Source: JALYIM01 sp040003205
Lineage (GTDB): Bacteria > Acidobacteriota > Terriglobia > Terriglobales > Acidobacteriaceae
Assembly: GCA_040003205.1 (NCBI GenBank)
Contig: JBDUDA010000033.1
Coordinates: 1 to 17,589, forward strand
Length of the DNA stretch: 17,589 nucleotides
Direction: 5' to 3'
Shown: positions 8,279 to 13,533 of the stretch, in pieces
Layout: each line of letters opens with the position of its first letter
How positions within the stretch are numbered: the first letter of the stretch is position 1
Notes under the pieces: model-generated
Told to the model about the DNA's origin: nothing
Seen by the model: only the letters and a program-made list of their open reading frames with translations
Databases searched by the model: none
Position numbers and translations under genes: made by a program

Positions 8279-8308
8279 AGTTTACTGCCAAGTGGCAGAG
8301 AGTTTCAA
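8279..8308 (-). promoter_or_regulatory. Candidate regulated promoter with a dyad in the spacer
   Basis: On the minus strand TTGAAA (8303-8308) and TAAACT (8279-8284) are separated by 18 nt. The 14 nt dyad CTGCCAAGTGGCAG (plus-strand reading, 8285-8298; two 6 nt arms, 2 nt centre) fills the downstream part of that spacer. A start near 8272 would give a leader of about 29 nt to ATG 8243. A dyad between -35 and -10 is a common arrangement for metal-responsive regulators, but the regulator is not in this window and the -10 match is only four of six. Confidence 0.4.
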
Positions 8309-8400
8309 GATTTAAGCACTTCGGTAACTCGATATTTTGGGAAGCAAGGTCCATTTTCGATGCTCCCGGCGATTAAACATCTATGGCAAAGTATTAACCC

Positions 8401-9657
8401 ATGCCTGCTCAGCACAAGCGATTGCCCGAAGGCCGGGCCGCGTTCGCCCACAAGGATTTCATTTTTTACGAGTTGGCGCGGCTTTTCATCGTCCTCTCAT
8501 TGGAAATGGAATCGGTTGCCGTGGCATGGCAGGTTTACGAAATTACCAAGCGCCCTTTGGACTTGGGCTATGTGGGACTGGCTCAATTTTTACCCGGCTT
8601 CGTATTATTTCTTTTCGCCGGGCATGCGGCGGATATATGGGATCGTCGCAAGCTGCTCACCTGGTGTTACTTAGGCTTCTGCTTTTGCTCCCTTTTGCTT
8701 CTGGGCATCAGCTGGAAAGCGGGACGCTCCGTCCACCCCATTTATCTAGTCTTGGTACTGCTCGGTTCCATTCGCGCCTTAAATTGGCCCGCCAGCCGCG
8801 CACTCCTTCCGCAGTTGGTGCCCCAAGAACACTTCGCCAGCGCTGTCGCCTGGAATTCCATCACTTTCCAAATTGCCGGCATTGCTGGTCCAGCAATCGG
8901 AGGCATTTTGTACGCCTGGCTGCGCGGACCGCAAATCGTCTATTCCTTCGCCTTCGCGTCCGCGGCGCTGGCCGTCGTGTGGACCATCCGCATCAAGCCC
9001 CGTAGTGTCGCACGCTCCACGGAGCCGGTCAGCTTGCAAAGCTCGCTGGCTGGCCTGCGCTACATCTGGAACAGGAAATTGATCCTGGGATCAATTTCAC
9101 TGGATATGTTTGCCGTGCTTCTAGGGGGTGCCGCAGCGCTTCTACCTATCTTCGCGCGCGAAATTCTGCACACCGGCCCCTGGGGACTCGGTCTATTGCG
9201 CAGCGCTCCCGGCGTCGGCGCTGCCCTCGTGGCCGTGGTCATGGCTCACCGTCCGATTCGACGACGCGCAGGAATAAAAATGATGTGGTGTGTAGCCGGC
9301 TTCGGTATTTTCACCATCCTATTCGGACTTTCACGAAGTTTGATTTTGTCGCTGCTCGCTCTGGTTCTGGTTGGTGCCTGTGACATGGTGAGCGTCATCA
9401 TTCGCTCGACGCTGGTGCAAGTAGCCACCCCCGACCAAATGCGCGGACGCGTGAATGCGGTAGACATGTTGTTCATCGGAGTATCCAACGAATTGGGTGA
9501 ATTCGAGTCCGGCTTGACTGCCCACTGGTTTGGTATCGTTCCAGCTGTCGTGATCGGCGGTATCGGAACGCTCGTCGTGATCGCCACCTGGTCAGTGTTG
9601 TTTCCCCAGGTGCGGCGCGTGGATCAGCTCACGGAAACAGAATTGACCGCAAAGTGA
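8401..9657 (+). CDS. MFS transporter, EntS-like (MFS_3 family)
   Basis: Inner-membrane secondary transporter of 418 residues with about 10-12 hydrophobic segments. It carries the MFS loop 2-3 motif as GHAADIWDRRKLL (about 74-86). It also has the MFS_3/EntS-type signatures PASRALLPQLVPQEHFASAVAWNS (about residues 126-149) and TPDQMRGRVNAV with GVSNELGEFESG (about 343-371). EntS exports enterobactin, but relatives move varied drugs and metabolites and no siderophore genes lie here, so the substrate is unknown. The start is ATG 8401: an in-frame TAA at 8395-8397 excludes a longer protein, and no Shine-Dalgarno is visible. Transcribed divergently from the Cys-rich gene and metal-efflux block, with which it may share control sequences. 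Confidence 0.9.
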   Translation: MPAQHKRLPEGRAAFAHKDFIFYELARLFIVLSLEMESVAVAWQVYEITKRPLDLGYVGLAQFLPGFVLFLFAGHAADIWDRRKLLTWCYLGFCFCSLLLLGISWKAGRSVHPIYLVLVLLGSIRALNWPASRALLPQLVPQEHFASAVAWNSITFQIAGIAGPAIGGILYAWLRGPQIVYSFAFASAALAVVWTIRIKPRSVARSTEPVSLQSSLAGLRYIWNRKLILGSISLDMFAVLLGGAAALLPIFAREILHTGPWGLGLLRSAPGVGAALVAVVMAHRPIRRRAGIKMMWCVAGFGIFTILFGLSRSLILSLLALVLVGACDMVSVIIRSTLVQVATPDQMRGRVNAVDMLFIGVSNELGEFESGLTAHWFGIVPAVVIGGIGTLVVIATWSVLFPQVRRVDQLTETELTAK

Positions 9658-9734
9658 CTTACACCCACTGCACCGCGGCGCATTATTTAGAAGACGTTTC
9701 CGCACCCAACACCTTTCCCAGATCATCCAATGGA

Positions 9735-9763
9735 TTGAGCGATAACAACACTCCATCTGCAAT
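9735..9763 (+). promoter_or_regulatory. Candidate sigma-70-like promoter of the alcohol dehydrogenase gene
   Basis: TTGAGC (9735-9740) and TGCAAT (9758-9763) are separated by 17 nt and each matches four of six consensus positions. They lie 40-70 nt upstream of ATG 9803, in the 145 nt gap after the MFS gene, which shows no terminator. Weak matches only. Confidence 0.25.
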
Positions 9764-9793
9764 TTTTTAACAGCGTAAAACTTTCTGATCAAC

Positions 9794-9798
9794 GGAGG
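9794..9798 (+). promoter_or_regulatory. Ribosome-binding site fixing the alcohol dehydrogenase start
   Basis: GGAGG lies four nt before ATG 9803. This is the strongest Shine-Dalgarno in the window and it supports the 23-residue N-terminal extension compared with E. coli YahK. Confidence 0.75.
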
Positions 9799-9802
9799 TT
9801 CC

Positions 9803-10900
9803 ATGAATACGAGTTTGTCCGAGCGGCGTGACGGAAGCGTCGCAGTTGAAAATCTAAAGGAGGTACCCGCTTACGCGGCGGCTTCCGCGAGCGAACCCGT
9901 TGCGCCATTTACCATCCAGCGCCGTGAGCCAGGCCCACATGATGTCCTGATCGATATTCTTTTCTGCGGTGTGTGCCACTCCGATATTCATCAGGCGCGC
10001 AATGAATGGGCGAATTCCATTTACCCGATGGTACCCGGCCACGAAATTGTCGGGACGATCGCTGCAACCGGCGACAAAGTAAAGAACTGGCGCACCGGGG
10101 ACACGGTTGGCGTTGGTTGCTTCGTCAATTCCTGTCGCGAATGCGGCGCTTGCAAGGCTGGCGACGAACAATATTGCGAACGTGGACTCACCCCGACTTA
10201 CAACGGGTACGAGCGCGACGGAAAGACTCCGACGTACGGCGGCTATTCGACGCGCATCACCGTGGATGAAAATTATCTGTTGCGTATCCCCGAACAGCTT
10301 TCGCTGGCGGGCGCTGCTCCGCTTTTGTGCGCAGGCATCACAACCTATTCCCCTCTCAAACATTTCGGCGTAAAAGCAGGTGACAAGGTTGCGGTAATCG
10401 GACTCGGCGGGCTGGGACACATGGGAGTGAAGCTTGCCAAGGCTCTCGGAGCCCATGTCACAGTGCTCAGCCGGTCGGATTCTAAACGAGAAGACGCCAA
10501 GCGCCTGGGCGCGGACGATTTCATTGCAACCGAAAATGCGTCCGTTTTCGAAAAGAATGCGGGACGCTTTGACTTCATCCTCGACACAGTATCCGCCCCA
10601 CACGATTACAACGCATACCTCAACCTCCTGCGCCGTGACGGAACAATGGTGCTGGTGGGATTGCCAGATCCCACGCCGCTTTCAGCAGGACCGCTGATTT
10701 CTGGCCGCCGGCGTCTTGCCGGATCAATGATTGGAGGCATCCGCGAGACCCAGGAGATGCTAGATTTTTGTGCGAAGCACAATATCGTTTCCGACGTGGA
10801 AGTCATCCCGATTCAGCAGATCAATGAAGCCTACGAGCGCACCGTCAGAGGAGACGTTCGCTACCGTTTCGTTATTGATATCGCCAGTCTGAAAAAGTAG
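9803..10900 (+). CDS. Zinc-dependent alcohol dehydrogenase / aldehyde reductase (YahK/CAD-like)
   Basis: Medium-chain dehydrogenase of 365 residues that should interconvert alcohols and aldehydes with NADP(H). The catalytic zinc site is seen as CGVCHSD (C58), GHE (H80/E81) and LLCAGITTY (C176). The structural zinc site is formed by C111, C114, C117 and C125. The Rossmann motif GLGGLGHMG (200-208) is followed by VLSRSDSKRE at the end of the second strand, where Ser/Arg favour NADPH. The C-terminal AGSMIGGIRETQEMLDFC and RGDVRYRFVID closely resemble YahK and cinnamyl-alcohol dehydrogenase-like reductases. Residues 1-23 are extra relative to YahK. A strong GGAGG supports the ATG start. It appears monocistronic, followed by a repeat-rich intergenic region. 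Physiological substrate unknown; aldehyde detoxification is the usual suggestion. Confidence 0.93.
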   Translation: MNTSLSERRDGSVAVENLKEVPAYAAASASEPVAPFTIQRREPGPHDVLIDILFCGVCHSDIHQARNEWANSIYPMVPGHEIVGTIAATGDKVKNWRTGDTVGVGCFVNSCRECGACKAGDEQYCERGLTPTYNGYERDGKTPTYGGYSTRITVDENYLLRIPEQLSLAGAAPLLCAGITTYSPLKHFGVKAGDKVAVIGLGGLGHMGVKLAKALGAHVTVLSRSDSKREDAKRLGADDFIATENASVFEKNAGRFDFILDTVSAPHDYNAYLNLLRRDGTMVLVGLPDPTPLSAGPLISGRRRLAGSMIGGIRETQEMLDFCAKHNIVSDVEVIPIQQINEAYERTVRGDVRYRFVIDIASLKK

Positions 10901-10931
10901 AAGACCGCAACGTCTTCCGGTAAATAAATCT

Positions 10932-11065
10932 GTCATCCCGCCGACCCGATTGCTTTGCGAAGCGAAGCAATCGGCGAGGGGAGGGACCTGCTGTCCGTTC
11001 CCATCGCCCACAACACCAGGTCTCTCGACTGCGCAAAGCGTTCGCTTTACTTCGCTCGAGATGAC
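10932..11065. repeat. Inverted pair of GTCATCC-type repeats, each carrying an inserted hairpin
   Basis: The left unit runs from GTCATCCCG (10932) to GGACCTG (10984-10990) and contains a 10 bp stem CCGATTGCTT / AAGCAATCGG (10946-10955 / 10965-10974). The right unit is on the reverse strand, from GATGAC (11060-11065) inward to CAGGTC (11017-11022). It contains AAAGCG-TT-CGCTTT (11035-11048). About 26 nt separate the units. The outer ends (GTCATC / GATGAC) and inner ends (GACCTG / CAGGTC) are reverse complements, so the whole could fold as one long cruciform. Confidence 0.7.
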
Positions 11066-11086
11066 AAATTAAGGTTTAGGGTGAAG

Positions 11087-11107
11087 GGCACGAATTCACT
11101 TCGTGCC
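11087..11107. repeat. GGCACGAA hairpin, possible second intergenic hairpin type
   Basis: GGCACGAA (11087-11094) and TTCGTGCC (11100-11107) form a perfect 8 bp stem with loop TTCAC. No T-run follows on either strand, so an intrinsic terminator is unlikely. It resembles a GGGCACG...CGTGCC hairpin I associate with Acidobacteria intergenic regions; this attribution is from memory. Confidence 0.5.
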
Positions 11108-11280
11108 TCCCGATGACATAAAACGCGCTTAAACCGCTGGAGGGCCGCCGGCCTTTGGGTTAACCAAATACCGGATTGACTTTCTTCTTCTTCATGGTTC
11201 GAAACCCGCGAATAAAAGTCGCTGCGCGAAAAGTAGTATCCTGCCTCTGCGCCTCCATAAATTGCTTCGGAGAGGAATCT

Positions 11281-12606
11281 GTGAACAAACTTTTCTGGCT
11301 ATCAATCTTCATTCCAATCGCGCTCTGTGCCGCTCAAGAATTGGATCTAAAAGGCGCAGGCTCTGTCACCGTGATCCGCGCGGGATCGTTAATTGATGGC
11401 AGATCGAGAGCGCTCAAACGTGACCAGGTCATTATCGTCCGCGGCAATCGGATCGAAAGCGTCTCCGATGCTGCGTCCGCCAAAATTCCGGACGGCTCCA
11501 CAACCATTGATCTTTCCAAGTCCACTGTGCTTCCCGGCCTGATTGATTCCCACACTCACATTTTTTTGCAGGGCGAAGATCCCGCCAAAGGCGGATACGA
11601 CGCTAACATCCTGACTGCCCCTCTTGCGATGCGCGCGGCCCGAGCCACCGTGGCCGCCCGGCGTGCCCTCGACCAGGGCTTCACTTGCTTACGCGATGTC
11701 GAAACCGAAGGCGCAGGCTACGGCGATGTCGGCATCAAGCAGGCAATCGAAGCTGGATACATCGCCGGTCCGCGGCTCTTCGTCTCCACTCGCGCTATTT
11801 CAACGACTGGTGGTTATCCGCTCGAGGGATATGCTCCCGAGTTGGAAATGCCCAAAGGTGCGCAGATCATTGACGGCCCGGTCGAGGCCCGCAAGGCCGC
11901 ACGCGAACAGCTCGATCACGGCGCCGACTGGATCAAGGTTTACATGACGCATCGCTCGTGGGTCGGCAACAAGGGCGAACTAGCCTCACAACCAACGCTC
12001 ACGTTGGAGGAGCTGCGGGCAATCGTGGATGAGACTCATGGGTGGGGCAAGAAAGTCGCATGTCACGCCTACAGCGGCATCGGATTGCGCCGCGCACTCG
12101 ACGGAGGTTGCGATTCCATCGAGCATGGGCTTGATCTCAGTGACACCGACATTTCTCAAATGCTGAAACAGGGAACATGGTATGTGCCCACTCTAAACGT
12201 GTATTACGTGGACTGGGCGCCGGCTGAGAGTGCCGCCGGTGTGCGCGATCGCTTGCGAGCGTCTGCCCACGAACAGTCGTTCAAGAAGGCACTCAAGGCC
12301 GGAGTGAAAATAGTTTTCGGCACCGACATAGGCGGCATTCCCTGGACCGAGCCCATCGCGCCGGAACTTTCCCGCATGGTCGAGTTCGGCATGTCGCCCG
12401 CGGACGCCATCGAGAGCGCGACCTCTCGTGCGGCCGTCATGCTCGACATGGAAGGAAAGATTGGAGTCATCGCACCCGGAGCCTACGCGGATGTCATCGC
12501 AGTCAGCGAAGATCCGCTCAAGAATATCAAGGCCCTTGAGCACGTTCAGTTCGTGATGAAGGATGGCAAGGTTTACAAGAACGGTCTCACGACCTCAGGC
12601 GCATAA
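11281..12606 (+). CDS. Exported metal-dependent amidohydrolase (imidazolonepropionase/prolidase-like)
   Basis: Amidohydrolase-superfamily enzyme predicted to cleave an amide or peptide-like bond outside the cytoplasm, 441 residues from GTG 11281. An N-terminal signal peptide (about 1-18, KLFWLSIFIPIALCAA) precedes the TIM-barrel domain. Metal ligands follow the superfamily order: SHTHIF (H91, H93), a possible carboxylated lysine in DWIKVYM (K219), VACHAYSG (H262), SIEHGLD (H282) and FGTDIGG (D349). GTG is chosen because GGAGAGG lies 5-8 nt upstream and the signal peptide begins there; the frame stays open to TTG 11176, but that extra sequence is not signal-like. The last base of its stop is the first base of the DUF4126 start (TAATG), so the two genes are probably cotranslated. 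Exact substrate unknown. Confidence 0.88.
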   Translation: MNKLFWLSIFIPIALCAAQELDLKGAGSVTVIRAGSLIDGRSRALKRDQVIIVRGNRIESVSDAASAKIPDGSTTIDLSKSTVLPGLIDSHTHIFLQGEDPAKGGYDANILTAPLAMRAARATVAARRALDQGFTCLRDVETEGAGYGDVGIKQAIEAGYIAGPRLFVSTRAISTTGGYPLEGYAPELEMPKGAQIIDGPVEARKAAREQLDHGADWIKVYMTHRSWVGNKGELASQPTLTLEELRAIVDETHGWGKKVACHAYSGIGLRRALDGGCDSIEHGLDLSDTDISQMLKQGTWYVPTLNVYYVDWAPAESAAGVRDRLRASAHEQSFKKALKAGVKIVFGTDIGGIPWTEPIAPELSRMVEFGMSPADAIESATSRAAVMLDMEGKIGVIAPGAYADVIAVSEDPLKNIKALEHVQFVMKDGKVYKNGLTTSGA

Positions 12607-13205
12607 TGAATTTTTCCGCCAACGAAGTTGTTGCTCTACTGATCACCACCAGTTTCGCCGCCGGGCTGAACGTGTACGCCACTGTGACCACGCTGGGGCT
12701 GCTGGCGCACGCGGGGATGCTGCCCCTTCCAGAGTCGCTGCACTTGCTCACAAATTGGTGGATCATATCCGCCAGCGGTTTTCTTTTCGTGATCGAATTC
12801 TTTGTGGACAAAATTCCTGCCTTCGACCTGCTTTGGAACGCGCTTCAAACCTTCGTGCGCGTCCCGGTTGCCGCTCTTCTCGCATACGGAGCGACCTCTC
12901 ATCTTTCGCCTGGAAAGCAGTTGCTCGCTACTGCCGTGGGCGGCGCCATTGCCCTGGCTTCGCATAGCGGCAAAATTGCAGTGCGCGCGGCCGTAACTCC
13001 TTCGCCAGAACCGTTTTCTAACATCGGACTCAGTCTCGGCGAGGATGCCGCAGCCATTTCCCTGACATGGTTTGCTACACAACATCCCTATGTGGCTGCC
13101 GCCGTTGTAGCAGTGCTGCTGGTCATATTTATCGCGCTCATTCGCTGGGTGGTGAAGGCAGTACGTAACACGTTTCGCGCCACACGGCAGGCGCTGGCAT
13201 TTTAA
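12606..13205 (+). CDS. DUF4126 family membrane protein
   Basis: Integral membrane protein of 199 residues matching my recollection of DUF4126: FAAGLNVYATVTTLGLLAHAG near the N-terminus (about 18-38), VDKIPAFDLLWNALQTFVRVP in the middle (about 67-87), and a third conserved region with TAVGGAIALASHSGK (about 109-123). Four or five hydrophobic segments are visible, the last at about 162-184, followed by a basic tail (RNTFRATRQ). The function of the family is unknown. The ATG overlaps the amidohydrolase stop by one base, which suggests translational coupling. A repeat hairpin 56 nt after the stop may help end transcription. Confidence 0.85.
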   Translation: MNFSANEVVALLITTSFAAGLNVYATVTTLGLLAHAGMLPLPESLHLLTNWWIISASGFLFVIEFFVDKIPAFDLLWNALQTFVRVPVAALLAYGATSHLSPGKQLLATAVGGAIALASHSGKIAVRAAVTPSPEPFSNIGLSLGEDAAAISLTWFATQHPYVAAAVVAVLLVIFIALIRWVVKAVRNTFRATRQALAF

Positions 13206-13533
13206 CTTCGGGTAACCTCCCGGTTCCCCATTCCTACCCCCTAATGTCATCCTGAGCGAAAAGACTCATTCGTTGCGAATGAGTCTTGCAGTCGAAGGAT
13301 CCCTATTGCTCACATAGTCTCGGAAATGGTACTGCCTTCGACCGTCAACAACCTCCCTCATCTGCGGAGCTTCGCTTTTCATCGTGTGGTAATTTCGAAA
13401 AATCTTCGACGCATTGTCGAGTACGCAATCCGCATTCCCACTAGATCTTCGCGAATAAAAGTTACGCGCAGCTCCAGAAAAGTATTTGCAACCGCCTGGT
13501 TCCAGGAGTGGTGCAGCCGTACTTTCCGTGGTT
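13206..13533. other. Intergenic region between convergent DUF4126 and histidine-kinase genes
   Basis: This 328 nt gap holds one GTCATCC-type repeat (13246-13303). The rest, 13304-13533, has no supported gene: open frames here are short, without ribosome-binding sites, and give low-complexity basic translations. A CGCGAATAAAAGT word at 13450 also occurs at 11207. Confidence 0.6.
13246..13303 (+). repeat. GTCATCC-type repeat with a 12 bp inserted hairpin
   Basis: GTCATCCTGAGCG is followed by an insert whose arms AAGACTCATTCG (13261-13272) and CGAATGAGTCTT (13276-13287) pair perfectly around a 3 nt loop. The core then resumes with CAGTCGAAGGATCCC. The insertion point is identical to the uninterrupted junction in the copy at 1-33. 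The hairpin lies between two convergent genes and could act as a bidirectional transcription barrier, although it has no T-run. Confidence 0.75.

Larger units (their letters stand above)
10901..11280. other. Repeat-rich intergenic region without a gene
   Basis: This 380 nt stretch contains the inverted pair of GTCATCC-type repeats (10932-11065), a separate hairpin (11087-11107) and a GC-rich palindrome GGCCGCCGGCC (11143-11153). The open frame continuing upstream of the amidohydrolase to TTG 11176 is not convincing as coding sequence. The last bases before 11281 hold that gene's ribosome-binding site. Confidence 0.7.

Noticed and set aside
8337..9005. Plus-strand open frame overlapping the MFS gene in another frame (222 codons)
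   Set aside because: The MFS frame carries clear family signatures through the same region, while this frame gives an Arg/His-rich translation with no membrane segments.
9854..10603. Minus-strand open frame across the alcohol dehydrogenase (249 codons)
   Set aside because: Antisense to a gene with intact zinc and nucleotide-binding motifs; no motif or ribosome-binding site of its own.
10932..11065. CRISPR-like array
   Set aside because: There are only two units in inverted orientation, with internal hairpins and no regular direct repeats or uniform spacers.
11176..11280. N-terminal extension of the amidohydrolase to TTG 11176
   Set aside because: It would place 35 non-signal residues before a clear signal peptide, and GTG 11281 has a good Shine-Dalgarno sequence immediately upstream.
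12636..13250. Minus-strand open frame opposite the DUF4126 gene (204 codons)
   Set aside because: It runs antisense to a gene with recognisable DUF4126 motifs and a coupled start; the translation is Gly/Arg/His-rich without a domain.
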